Shown here: piece by piece, positions 33,301 to 45,800 of the stretch | How positions within the stretch are numbered: the stretch's first letter is position 1 | Layout: every line of letters begins with the position of its first letter | Assembly (NCBI GenBank): GCA_024349245.1 | Contig: JALDNG010000038.1 | Location: 1,805,001 to 1,869,000 of the forward strand | Origin: Neodontobutis hainanensis | Taxonomy: Eukaryota > Chordata > Actinopteri > Gobiiformes > Odontobutidae | DNA length: 64,000 bases | Direction of reading: 5' to 3' | Translations under genes and position numbers: made by a program | Notes under the pieces: generated by a model | The model's database searches: none | What the model was told of the DNA's origin: nothing | The model's input: only the letters and a program-made list of their open reading frames with translations

Positions 33301-36300
33301 TTGGTTTTGCAGTTTGACTGTATTGTCCTTTAGATACATTATTGTCTCAGCTGCATTGTCTCCATTCTCAGACTAGTTAAGCCAACATAGAAAGTATATA
33401 TAGTATACAGTAGTATGCAGAAAATCAAGCAAAAAGAGTCAGATCCATGTATGTATGTATTTGTAGGGGGAAAGGGAAGCAGAATTATATAAAATATTGT
33501 TTGTCTCTACACAAATATTGGTCATTAGTGTCAGCTTAAAAAAAAACTTGACAAAACTCAACTTTAAGCTCAATTTCAAAACAAATAGTATTAGGATAAA
33601 ATTCCATTATGTCATAAACCCCACATTTATAAAGTTTGAGACTCAAAAAAGAAACTCAAGAAAGAAGTGCTAAGTTTTTATTTTTTGAAGGTACTTAAAC
33701 GCGGTTCCATTATTAAAACTGGACTGTTCGACTCAAGAGTCTTTATTCTCCATCTGTTTTTTATTGTCTGGTTCATTTTGTTTTATTTTTATAATTATTA
33801 TTACTAGACTTAATGTTTTAACCTTTGTAAGTGACTGACAACTGTATTTACTGTATTTTAAGCAAAAATAAACTTCCTCTGGGTTTACACCATACACATG
33901 ATGTCACCACCGCATCAGGGATCTTTCAAGTGCCTCTTCACAGTAAAAGCATCTCTAGATAATAACTTTTTATTTTTCTCAAAACTGACCTGAAATTCTG
34001 ACTTATTCTCCAATATTTGCTTTACCTACTAAAAAAAGGTTTCTGACCCCAGTGTCTATTTTTTGACCTAAGCAATTACCTAAACAATCTCAATACATGG
34101 GCAAAGCTACTACACCTAGCATACACTGTTGCCTTCACATGTAGAAGAAGCATAATGGATGTACAATAATCCCACACCATCTGAAAGTCTTTATAACAAT
34201 GGAACACTGCATCTTTGCCTGACCTCCTGACTCCTTGAAGTAGCGTAAGGAAGGAAATAACCCTCACTTCTTTGTAATGTGCTTGTGAAACAGACTTTTA
34301 ACCAGTAATACTATTATGTTTTTTGTATCTGCTTCATGTCTGTCTCATCTGCTCTGTGTTGCTTTATGCACTGGCCATTGTTTGCCACGTGACAAGCCAT
34401 TTCTGAGATGCCCTGTGGCTGTCTCATTAATGAAAGTAGCCACAACAAACTGCTGTGGATGATATAACACTGATATTCTGATATTTAATGGTAAAGGAGC
34501 CTCTCAGTCTTCACTGTAATTAGCACCTATGCTTTATACAATGGTAGAGAAAGTACATAAACATTTTTAGCATAGTCTATAAGGATAGTGAATGCCATTT
34601 TCTGTCTTGAAAAGGTCACTGTATACCATTGTTTTATCCACAGACAGCTGTATTAACACATTTGCTGCTCTCTCTAGACAAAGTTGTTTAATCAGACACT
34701 GCTGGAGCTTTGTTACTGGTCTGCTTTGTAAGCAATCTTTTCTCTTGTTTACATTTGGCAGTTAAGAGACAATCCATTTCTTATTCAGCATACTTCAAAA
34801 TGAAACAAACCCGCTGGTGGGAAGACATTTCTTTATGTTGTTTTTGGGAGGATTTCAGTGAGTTTTTGGTTTGTGGGAAGTTGGAATGACAAATGAGAGC
34901 TATCTGACGGTTGTGATTTATTTCAGCTGTGTTAAAACAATGTTACATTTTTTTCATTCCTGATGATAAAATGAGTGAGGACACAAAAGGAAATTCTCTA
35001 GACATTTTAAAATATGGATTGGATTGGAATATGGATGGTTTTTATGCCTTATTACAACCTAAAATCTAGGTAACAAAAAAAGTTAAAGAAAATTCAGGTT
35101 AAATCAAAGAACATAATTTCTTTTCTGTCTGAAAAAAACCCCAGATATTTTGGTTAAAATTTTGTGCCCAACTTTGGCATAATGTGTGCCTTTAACTTAC
35201 TAGTGATCTTATCCAAATAAGATCATTTGTGTTATTACTCATTCTTTAATTTATGGTCAATTCATCCAGCATTTTCCAATTAGAATCAAGAACTATTCCA
35301 TAACAACTTGTAAACGGAGACTGTTTAAGAAGCACACAAAGGCTGCACTGAGTTTTAAAAATGTACAACTAAAGTTGTGTCCTACTGCACATTTCAGCTG
35401 GACTTAAAAGACAAAAACAATGGAAATTTAAACAAATCTATTGTCATAATTCAAGACTTTAATTTTAATAAACAAACGTGGGCTGTGTTTATAAAATATA
35501 TCCCTGTGAAATATCTTTCTTTGTGATATTGAATCTTCTCACAAGAGATGAATGTTTAAAATTCAGTTTTATCAAAACGTCCCTGATGTGCACAAATAGA
35601 TTTTGCATGCATATAATCCTTTACTTAACTCAGCCGTTAACAGACCTCAGAGTTAAATCATCAATAACATCTTACAACATACTGCAACCTCTATTAAGTA
35701 CCTCTATTTCTCTAAAATAAGTTTTGTATTTATTGTAAGCATGAATGGAATACATTATGTTTTTATGATTCAACACTGAAAACAAGAAGTTCATGCTAAA
35801 TCATATCTTGCACTCAAAGCCAAACTGCTGTTTGTTCTTATGTATTTATACAGACTGTACTACACTGTATTTCATTTGCTGTCTACAATCAGAAGTATGT
35901 AGTTCAGTTAACTCACTACTACTGAAAACAACTGTCAACTAAAACTGGTATAATAAAAAGGCTTTTTTATTTATTTATTTTTTCTGAAAGGAAAGCAATG
36001 TGCCACTGTACAGATTTGAGGAGGGGCAGCATTTGGTGAAAACATTGTGCTTGTGTGGGAGAAGAAAACATGCAGTTTGTCAAGGGATCTGTCACTCGTA
36101 TTCCACATATTCATAGATATCACTCTTGAGTTCCCAACATCCTTTACTCTGACTGTTAATTAGCACAAGAAATTACGTTTCAAATCAGTTTGGTGCTTTA
36201 ATAATGCATAAAATCTCTTTCATATAATGCTCAACATGGCCTTCATTTGAGCAGATGTGTGAAGCAACAGGTCAAAGTAAACACGTAATGAGAGTAACAA

Positions 36301-36689
36301 AAGAAGTGTTTAATAATTGGGAATATTATTAACTGTAATACATGTAAAAATCACAAGGCTTTTACGTATAGACTACCTGTCCTTTTTACTTTTTTACTTA
36401 ATCAGCAGCAAGGGGTCTTTACTTAAAGTATAAAAGCTGAATTATTAAGAAACTTACTTATTAAGAAAATGTGCATTACAAGGTCGTCAGTTTTCAAAAA
36501 CAAAATACCATTTGTTGTTTGTTTTTAAGTACAAAAGACCATTGACTCAGATTTGAATCCCTTCATCACTCTGTGATAACAACAGATAAGGAAGTACTTT
36601 CTCTGGCTTTCTTACATTTAAAAAAAAACAGCCGTGCTCTGTCTTCTGCTGCTTCTTTCACCTGTTGTTGTGAAATCTGCAGACTCTGA
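33301..36689. other. No gene seen; long AT-rich stretch
   Basis: More than 3 kb with no frame above 80 codons, no repeat family and no RNA gene that I can identify. A small 8-bp hairpin (gatcttat/ataagatc) lies near 35207-35226. Confidence 0.55.
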
Positions 36690-36885
36690 TTGAGGCAGCA
36701 GTAGCTCACACATTAGTAAACACCCACAGCGACTTTCAATGTCATTGATTTCCACCTGTGAGCTCCTCTAATGGGAACTCATGCACCATACGGACCAGCG
36801 CCATACGACCACAGTGACTCAGTGACTTATTAAAAGCTTCATCTACGTAGTTTCGAGAATATAAGAGCAGGGCAATGTGACCTCA
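36690..36885. promoter_or_regulatory. Candidate conserved non-coding element
   Basis: Balanced-composition block with atgtcattgatttccacctg, ctcctctaatgggaactcat and gtgactcagtgacttattaa. Inference only. Confidence 0.25.
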
Positions 36886-37929
36886 GTTGACAAAACATGT
36901 TCAAGTAGACTTAATTTCCACATTTGTATCTGGAAAAAAAGAGCATAATATGTGCTATTTAAACATGACACAAAACACAAACGTTACCTAAATGACTAAT
37001 TTAACTGGCTACTTGAAATCAATTGAATCCATCTTTCCTTCATTTTATTTAAAATTATTTACGCAGCTACATAATATTTGTTTAAAGCCTAGCTCAAAAA
37101 GTAATCCTGGGGCAAGAATATAATATTTTTTCTTAGTCTGCATAAATCTGCATTCAGTCTAATTATGTTTATCATTTACATTCCTTCTTCTTCTAATCAC
37201 AGCCCTAAACCCACACAGTGCTGAATTCTTAATTAAACCTTCAATCAATAGAGTGCATTATGATTTAAAATCTTTGGACTCACTAAGGACAGTGAAACAA
37301 TATCAGAAATATTTACATACAGGATTACTTTGTTTGAATCACTTGGATGGGAGTTATAATAAAGGCTTCTGTTTGTGTAATATTTATTGGAGCTGGTGCA
37401 GGGGCTGATGCAAGAAGGAATGTGTGGGCACAATTATAGACAATATAAACCTCCATTAAAACTGGTACACATCTCTCTACAATACGACAATACGTTTAAA
37501 CAAATACCACAGACAATTAAAACACAATGGAGCCACTTAATTACCTCCAGTTAACACTGTTAAATACGTCAAGAGAAAAAAAAACTCACCAAATATTCCC
37601 TTTCAGACCTGTTCATATTTTATTCATGTGAATTAAAGAAGTCTTTGACAAGAGGAATGGCAGGTGCACATTCTTAATAATAAAGTTCATCCTTGTCAAA
37701 CCAAGGAGTGCACTCAAGAATCTCTGCTACAGAACTTTGGATTCACAAAGGGTCAAAAGTATTTACATATGATTGAACAGAAAATATTCTTGGCTGGAGA
37801 CTTTCTCACGTTGCAGAAAGTAACTGCTACAAGATGTATACTATATTAAAGTCCAAGTTAATGTTGTTTGGCTAACAGACATACATGATTAACGGAAGTC
37901 GGATGACTCGCCCAAACATGGAAGTGAGA
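36886..37929. other. No gene seen
   Basis: AT-rich unique sequence. Confidence 0.55.
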
Positions 37930-38115
37930 TTATTTCTCTCAGGACACTCCAACTTCCTCCCATCCTCCAAAGCCATTTGTGTTTTAGTGAATTACAGCTA
38001 CTCTTAATTGCCAATAAGGAATGGATTTTTGTATAAATAGTTATGTGTCATTAGGTGCGCTTTGAGAGGAACTGCAGCTAGCCTGGATTGTGGACCAGGG
38101 AAATAGATGGAAAGA
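37930..38115 (+). mobile_element. Very old SINE body fragment
   Basis: ggacactccaacttcctccc, atcctccaaagcc, a diverged gtgaattacagctactctta and a final agatggaaagatgg follow the order of the SINE body and tail at 29520-29770. Heavily diverged, so low certainty. Confidence 0.45.
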
Positions 38116-38839
38116 TGGAGAAAAATGTTAACAGTTTGAGGGAAAATTAGGTGCTCTTTCTGAGCACACGACATGTGGGCCAATCAGGAAAGGTGTTTAG
38201 TGTCACATAAAGTTGAGTGTTGTGCATAATTTCTTAAACTTCAGTCAAACGTGTATCAATTGTCTGAATTTAAAAGAAACCTAAAGAAAGATAAAGGTCT
38301 GCATTTTCACATCATGCACTAAGCAGCTTTTGTTATTATCTCACAAGGTTTCTGTTACCTTAATAAATCACACACTGCGTATAAATCAATTAAAATAGTG
38401 CAGGTCTAGCTCATGTTGAATGCACCTAGTGTTTGTAACTGTAGTTGTCTAACTTTTCCAGAGTCAAGTCAAGGTAACTTCTAAAAAACATAGCTTTGAC
38501 CGTTGTGTTTCATTTTGTTCAACTATATACCACTTAAATATCAAAGAAAAACATTCGATCTTCAGTTTTTTAAAATGTCTGATAATGGATTTTGGACAAA
38601 ATGAATTGTGTCCAGCTCAACAGCTTTAAATCCTAAACACATTTGACCCTAATGAACCTGGTACTCTTTTTATAATACCTCAAACTCAACGAGACGCGGC
38701 ACAAACACCAATAACTCAAAGCCCTGTCAGAAATGTTCCTCCTGGGCCTCACCTTTTTCCTGAGATGGATTGTAACAGCTGAGTTATGATCTGTCAAAGC
38801 CCAGAAATCTAGACGTCTTTTCTTATTTTTTTTTTTCAA
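38116..38839. other. No gene seen
   Basis: AT-rich unique sequence; a 70-codon minus frame (38633-38845) is unremarkable. Confidence 0.55.
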
Positions 38840-39170
38840 AGTCACATCGGGTCATGCCCTCCTGTCTGCAAGTGTGAGTGAAACATTGATGGCAATTATG
38901 TGAGATGTCAGCAGCTGCAGTCCTAACGTCGCGTCTTGGGGTGATCTGGGTGACAATTTGTTACATCACATGGTGCAGCTGTACACCAATCCTGCCCAAT
39001 GTGTCCAAGGTGTTTTTGAAATGTACTTCCCGGAGGCCACTTGCCAATTAGAAGCAGTGTGGGCTGCATTGTTTTGTGTTTCTTCCATAGTTTCCTTTCT
39101 CTCATCATAAACTTTGTGTGGAGGCGATGGGCACTGTTCCCTTTCAAAGCCAGATGCTGTTGCTTACTAT
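38840..39170. promoter_or_regulatory. Candidate conserved non-coding element
   Basis: Non-repetitive, balanced block with gatggcaattatgtgagatg (38888-38907), an E-box-rich cagcagctgcag and cttgccaattagaagcagtg (39041-39060). A 74-codon minus frame inside it has no recognisable domain. Confidence 0.28.
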
Positions 39171-40741
39171 GCTAAATATACCCAGAGTTTTTTTTCTACA
39201 TGAGGTGTTTACTGGGTGTTTAACAAGCTGTGTCTTAAGATCAGACAAAAGGAAATAATTTATGAACTGTTATAGTAGTGACAGCCGGAAAGGAAAAAGG
39301 AAATTGGAAAGTCAGCTCTGGAGTTCTTCAGAAGAAGCAATAAGTTATACAGAGATTTCAGCCAAAAAACAATATATTAGCAATTGCTGTTGTGTCTCGC
39401 AGTACAATATGTAGATAAGTTGCTCATTAAGATTGTTATTGTTGTGAATAAGTTTACTTTCAAAAGGTATTGTAATTTTCAAAAAGTTAAAGCTGTAAAT
39501 ATATCCAGTCGGCTTTTGAAAGTCATAAAGTCTAATCTCTTGTGAAAAGCCTGCTGAGTCAAAGCTTCTTGCTAACTCTCCATGATGAGGTCAATTGTCT
39601 TTTACATTTTTCGACCATACGATAAATCCAGACGCCAGACTTGTTTTAAACACACATCTATATCTTTTCGATGAATGAGGACAAAATTGCAACTTGTCAG
39701 TTTATCTTGGTATGCCCAGATTTAATCACAAAACACACGACCAAGCCACTATATCATATCAAATATAAAAGGCGGCCAGGGTTTAAATCCTGGTTTCCCC
39801 TAACAACATCAAAAAAACATGCTGGGCGCCCCCTGGAAGCAGCTACCGACAGTAAATTATGCCACACGGGAAAATTTAAACTTTCACTTGATGTTTTTCC
39901 TCACGCCACTTATCAGCCCCTCACTTGATTGTTCTGGAAATGACGTGGTCAATTATTTTGATATATAAAGCATAAATACCTTGCACAAACATTATGCAGC
40001 CGTAAAGACCTTTGCTACATGCCTGTTTTGTATGGGCATGCCTGATGTTGTGGGTTGATACAGCGATAATGATACATTTGCAGCAATACTAAGATGTAAT
40101 TGCTCCCTCCCATATGCCATCAGCACGTGTATTCCGCTGGCACTGCTTTAATAGGTTAAATAATATCTTCTTCCTGCAATATTTTAAATAGAAAACTCAA
40201 AGAAATTGCACAAAAACAAGTTTCCTCACTCACAAACCTCAGCCACACACACACGGACTCAGGCCGGAGGTCAAAACAAAGTAGTAACGCCAGAGGAGAA
40301 GATTAGAATGACAAAGGAGAATGACACTGGCTTTGGAAAGCAGCGGAGAGGAGGACAGCGAGATGGAGATGCTAAATAATGCCTCTGTGGTGGATAAAAT
40401 ATCACCTCTGCTGAAAAAGTGCAAGCATTGAAAGGAAAACGGAGGGGACCATAAGATTTTAGAGGCTGTGTGGACAAATAGAAAACTCCTAGGTTAAACA
40501 GTGAAACTCGCTTGAATCACAAATGGATGTTGTTTTTTTGGTAAAACCTTAAACATGGGCGTTGGTACTGACTGCAAATCTGTTTACTGAGCTGTATTTC
40601 AGAACGACTTGGGGTGTTATCAAAATGCTGCAAAAACTGAATTAACGCAAGTACCACAATACAACCATATTTTAAATAAAACATATGAACACATGTAAAG
40701 GCAATTTTCTTATGTATTCCCCAAAAGGGCAAAATTCCAAA
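39171..40741. other. No gene seen
   Basis: Mostly AT-rich unique sequence; the 40240-40460 part is richer in G and C and gives overlapping minus frames of 61 and 68 codons without domains. Confidence 0.5.
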
Positions 40742-40925
40742 GGTTCAGGTTCAGGTTGCTTTATTACATAGATAAATATAAATAAATAAATAAATAAATA
40801 AATAAATACGTAGATAAATTTGGTTTGTGGTATAGAAGGAAGAGTGGCACATACACATTAACAGCCAGGAAAAAACAACAAATAAATACTAAATACATTA
40901 AAGAAAACGGGTAATCAATCACAAT
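40742..40925 (-). mobile_element. LINE-like 3' end with AATAAA and tandem tail
   Basis: On the minus strand the piece ends in taataaagcaacctgaacct, followed by another gaacct unit. That is a polyadenylation-type hexamer and then short tandem hexamers, as fish LINE 3' ends commonly show. The body beyond about 40925 is not recognisable. A host gene's 3' end is an alternative. Confidence 0.35.
40778..40808. repeat. (AAAT)n microsatellite
   Basis: About seven AAAT units. Confidence 0.9.
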
Positions 40926-41299
40926 GGAGGGCACCATGTAGCAGAGGGCAGTGTGGGTGGATGTACTTTTTCAAAACTAGCTTAAAAGAAGTGACACGTG
41001 ACTTAAGTATGGTCATCTTACATTTCCTATGGCCTCTCTTTGCACACATAACAGCAGTATTGTTTAAATCAGAGTTAAGAGTAGAGTTAAAACTTGAAGC
41101 TGGAGATTTCAAGACAGCCTCCACTGCTCTAAATAAGCAGAGCAACAGGGAGCAGATGGTAGACGTCCACATCATTAATGCTCCACACCAAACCTTTAAC
41201 AGACAAAGATAAATAAAGCTGACTCTAAACACAATTCTTACCTTTTGAGATTTTTCTGTTTTGGACTCTGGAAAATGAGTTAATGTTAATGTTCAGCCT
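40926..41299. other. No confirmed gene
   Basis: Both strands stay open here (83 codons plus, 105 codons minus), which suggests composition rather than coding. Could be LINE-derived or conserved sequence. Confidence 0.45.
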
Positions 41300-41850
41300 C
41301 CCAAACTGTCACTGCCACAGACCTCAGCGCCTCTGCGACATGATTAACGAATGACCTTACACGTGACCTCCCATAATGGCCTTGTGTCAGCCAGCCAAGC
41401 GCCCCTGACACGGTCATTTGGTCAGCTTGAACAGGACGGGGGTTTTATTTGGGCCAGTGGAAACAAAAACACACCCAGTCCAAAGATAAGGGATTAATAA
41501 TTTGCTAATCAAAACAAGTCAAGTCCTGTATCGATGCTAAACAGTGTGTCAGCTCCTCCCTCAAAGGATCGTGTTCAGGGAAATACAAGTTCTTGTCTAT
41601 CGCAACACAAGGTCAACAGCATTTAGCAGCGCTCTCTTGCTCAAATGCCAGTAAAACAGATCCCTCTGCCCGAGCTCCTGACCTTGTCTTGTTTAATGAA
41701 ATGTAGTGGCCGTGTGTAACTTTGCAGCGTGTTAAACAACCCGTCGACTTACCCACATGTGAGCAATAGCCACTGTGATGCCCACCGGTCTGCACGGCCA
41801 AATTTATGCATGAGTAATGTCCATCAATTACAGGACTGTCTTGAATGAGT
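41300..41850. promoter_or_regulatory. Candidate conserved non-coding element(s)
   Basis: A 500-base less AT-rich region: cagccagccaagcgcccctg, cacggtcatttggtcagctt (41409-41428), ggattaataatttgctaatc and tgtccatcaattacaggact. No domain in the 62-codon minus frame at 41613-41801. Inference only. Confidence 0.28.
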
Positions 41851-42679
41851 GGTTTTGAATTGCTGCGCTAATAAATAGTGAAATATTACCTAAATGTGAG
41901 TAATGCTGCAGGAACGGAAGAGGCGTTGCACAACACATTTCATATTCCTGTTGTTATGCAGTATTAAAAAGTCCAATCAGATATGCTGACAGTGGTGAAG
42001 CCTACAACACTGCTACTGCTTGCACTTGCATAAAACCACTGATAAGAGACTGATAATGCCACATTAATCCAGTGAATTCTCCTCTGGCCATGCCCTTTTT
42101 CCTCCTTCTTTCACAGCCTCATTGTGCACAGACACCTTTCCCACACGACAGGCAGAAAAGTGCTGTTGCTAAGCAAAATAGTTTATTTCAAAAAGGTACA
42201 CTAGACATACTATTATGTAAATCTTTCCATTTCTATACAGGGAAAGAGTTTGAATATAAACTATATGTAGCCTGACATAATAACATCTCTGAGCTTCATT
42301 TGGCCGCTGTTCTTTATTTTGTGTCTTGTGCTTTCACCAGACACTCTTACCTGCAGCTGAAGCCAGAATGGGCTTACATGTTACAAAGGATCCAGATGAC
42401 TCTTAATCTACTTGAATACAAAGTTAATGTGTGTGTCTCAGAATAACACCAAGTCAAAAATCAACTTAAAAAAACTGTAAAAAAAACTATTTATTGGAGT
42501 GCACCATAAGACGTATTAATGGCTGACTAGATAAGTGTAAAAATCTAAAAAAAAAGAGACATTAACACTACCTAATACCATAATTTATATTATTTTATGG
42601 CAAAATGCTATCATGGGGTTAGGTACAACTGTATTACTTATATATAATAATATTCAATTATTGAAAGTACCAGTTCCCG
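41851..42679. other. No gene seen
   Basis: AT-rich unique sequence. Confidence 0.55.
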
Positions 42680-42960
42680 TTGCCAAGTGCAATTGCTCTG
42701 CCATTGCTGTCAGCCCTGGTGCCTGAGATGCTACCATTCCCACGACATATGCCTCATCTCATTGCAACATTAGCCTTGAAAAGGACCAAAAAATAGTTTG
42801 AATGTAATATAATTTAGCCCAGCGCGTCAGTCTCCTTGACAGCTGCATCCATCATTGTCAACAACGGCTACATCAGCGCGGGCCTCAAGGTTCTGCCAAA
42901 GGATTGTGGGAGTGTGCACGTCTCACTCAGGTGTCTGAAATCATCGTGAGGCGCCAGAGA
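42680..42960. promoter_or_regulatory. Candidate conserved non-coding element
   Basis: Block with ggtgcctgagatgctaccat, agcccagcgcgtcagtctcc and acatcagcgcgggcctcaag. CpG-bearing and non-repetitive. Inference only. Confidence 0.22.
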
Positions 42961-43933
42961 CGAGAGTAAGTGAAAGTGGCAGGGAACACCATGCCCTGCT
43001 TATTCTGAACAAGGAACATCTTTGTGACTGGCATTGCCAATGATACAGGACTTTTACAACAGGCATATGTTTGGGTGTTCTGTCGGCATCTAAAAGATGA
43101 AAATTTAAATATGATATCTAATAATAAATCTAAAGTGTTTGTCATTAAATAAAAAGACAATAGCAATCTACCTTTATCCAATTACCTCCAGTGTAGTCTC
43201 AGAATGAATTCAACTCATATGTACTTCACTAAGAAATCCAGAGTTGCGTCTTGTGTTTCTGACAAAATGTCCCCAGCCTTCGTAATAGAGCCATTTTATT
43301 TTCCATGGACGAATGGATAAAGAAAAGATTTGGAATGCTTAATGCTTAACTGTGAACAACAACATCCAAGTAGCCAATGCTACTTTAAAGAGATAAACAA
43401 AAATGCCAAATGCATCAATATAGTTTTTATACATACTGTGTGATTTAGAAAAAAGAAGAAAATTTTAAAATTGTAAAAGGAATTGCGAGGATAACAAGTA
43501 TAGCAACATAAACATACAAAAATGATTCATGGAAACTGTATAAATCTCAAAAATAAAAGCTTGCAATATTTGACTTGCCTTACTTTCAAACTTAAATGCA
43601 GGAGTGCTATCATTGTGGAATAACTGTCAACACCTGATTTCCAACAAATAGTGTCCATATTTCTGAATGTTGGATAGTTGCACATACAAAACTATATCTA
43701 TTTTTCCCAAGCCTTCTGCAAAATCTACAAAGATCTCTGATGTCGCATAAAGTTTATTTGCTCTTTGCTCATTTCACACTAAATTAAAAAAAAAAAATAA
43801 AAAAAGAAAAAAAAAGACAAAAACATTGTTTAGTATTAAATTTAATATTAAAAAAAGCTAACATGGTCCGTTCTCAATTTTTGGGACCTCAACACTGATT
43901 TCATCATATGGATAAATGGATAATACTGGTTAT
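42961..43933. other. No gene seen
   Basis: AT-rich; an A-rich low-complexity run lies at 43783-43815. Confidence 0.55.
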
Positions 43934-44081
43934 TCTGTCACGACTAGGTGTCGACACAGGTGGAAAAGACACAAAACAGGAAGTCAATTAGAAGTAACAC
44001 ACAGGGGCATGACAATACACAATAAGACACAGGAAGTTCAGTACAAACATACACAAACAGACACAAGGGTGGATTGTGACA
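43934..44081. mobile_element. Degraded dispersed element with TGTCACGAC end
   Basis: Starts tgtcacgac and ends gtgaca, with an A/C-rich middle (acacaaaacaggaagtcaat, ggggcatgacaataca, caggaagttcagtacaaaca, acacaagggtggattgtgac). This resembles an internally reduced fish repeat I have seen in many genomes, but I cannot name it or show target duplications. The start is shared with the solo LTR at 55563. Confidence 0.4.
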
Positions 44082-44339
44082 TAATCCAGTGTGTTATGGT
44101 CATTTACAGTGTTGCAAGATTAAACACTGCCAATATATGGTGCTGTATCCTGCAATGACAAAAGCTATGTGACCTTTAAGCCCTATTTCTTGTCGAGCAT
44201 AAAATATGTGGGTAAAACTGCTGACTAAACAGGCCAGTATGTGGGAAAGTGAAAAATTTGGATGTAATTTGCTGTAGGTGCCCAGGATAGATTAAATAGT
44301 CCTCATAAACCTGCTCAAATCTGTTTGTGTTTTGTTTAC
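44082..44339. other. No gene seen
   Basis: Unique sequence. Confidence 0.5.
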
Positions 44340-44660
44340 TGTTGACATTTACGCAGGGTAATGGTTAAGCTCTCTGGTATTCAGTGGGAGGCTGTTTTAT
44401 CATATTTCATTAGCGCGGCTCATTAGGATCAGATGAGATTCCTGGCTGGTGACTGATGTCTGTGACTTCCACCTCAGCCTCCAGCTCCGCATCAGAGAAA
44501 AAATAATGAAATAATGAAAAGGAACATCAAAGGCTTTTATCTGGCTTTCATCATGGAGGTGCAGGTTGGCAATTTCTCAAACCAGTCAATTAGAGCTTGT
44601 TAAAGCCATTGCTGTTGATGTTCCACTGCAGCCATTTAACACATCTTTGTAAATGGACTG
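44340..44660. promoter_or_regulatory. Candidate conserved non-coding element
   Basis: tttcattagcgcggctcatt (44406-44425), catcaaaggcttttatctgg and ccagtcaattagagcttgtt (44582-44601) in a non-repetitive, balanced block. The first two contain homeodomain- and TCF-like cores. Inference only. Confidence 0.32.
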
Positions 44661-45639
44661 TTTTTTATTTAATTTGATTTCATGGCATTAATGTTCCTTT
44701 ATTAAGCTGATGAAACATTGACTTTAGTGTCTCCAGTGACCCAGACTCAGACAAATGTACTTACTCTTTTATGGTTGTCTTTGTTTATTTAAATATCTCA
44801 ATTGATCGGATTTTTGATCTGGTTTTTGTGTCAAACCAGTATTTCCCAGGATACTCAAAAATCATGTACAGGGTCATTAATTTAGAGCCTGGTTAAAGAT
44901 ATTTGAAGGAAACTTCCAAAACATAGAATAAATCTTTGTGTGATGCAGTGTAATAAACTTGTAGCTAAGTTAAGAGAGGGGACTCATGATTTAAAAGCAA
45001 CAGCATGTGTTTAATGCAGTCTGGACAGCGAATACATTCTTTTAAATTGACTCCATTGTGCAGTCGATAACACAAGGTTGAGGGGAAACCAAAGTAGTAA
45101 GGTATGGTAGATTTTCATGGGATGCTTTATACCTTATTTGACAATCTATACTTGCCCGTACTAACTCAGCTAAGATTCATGAATTTACAGAAAAGGGAGT
45201 ACACTTTTATCTAATTTCCTCAAAGGTTTTTCCAACTGTAATCACTAAAAGCAGCCAATAGATTCATTGCTGTAAACCATATTTGATTCATTTTATTTGA
45301 TGTTGCATCCATATGTCTGGAAATGTTTCAAAATACATTACATACTGTATGTCTGGAGGATGACAGTCAGCCAGGAACTATTCAAAAAAGCATCTGGACA
45401 AGGAATCCTACCTTCAGATGCCTTTGTTGAAACCTTTTCTTACTTTACATATGAGCGACAGAGCTAAACTAACATAATTTCTCCAGTAACCCTCACTTTC
45501 AGACAGCCTGGATTATTACAAAATCTGAATCCCAAAACCAAATGTTCCACTTTCTTCTTCAGTCTACAGATTCCCTGACAGGAGGTAGACAAAACAATCT
45601 CTGCACAAAAGATTTGCATGGGATTAGTATCAACATGGG
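44661..45639. other. No gene seen
   Basis: AT-rich unique sequence. Confidence 0.55.
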
Positions 45640-45800
45640 ACGCCTCTCCTCCCCAAAAATGTGGTAGATTTACAAATTACAGGCTCTAATGCTGCTCATG
45701 GGATTACATTCATCTCGTGTTCATGATCACGCTAAATCATTTGATCACCTCAGGGAGTATTGGAGCTGCTTGTGTTCATGATGCATGCACTCTGTTATAT
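45640..45800. promoter_or_regulatory. Candidate conserved non-coding element
   Basis: ctctaatgctgctcatggga, ttacattcatctcgtgttca, tgatcacgctaaatcatttg and gttcatgatgcatgcactct follow one another without repeats. The density of tgctaat/aaatcat-type cores is high. Inference only. Confidence 0.32.

Noticed and set aside
39775..39905. gggtttaaatcctgg segment resembling a SINE B box
   Set aside because: No matching A box or SINE body around it.
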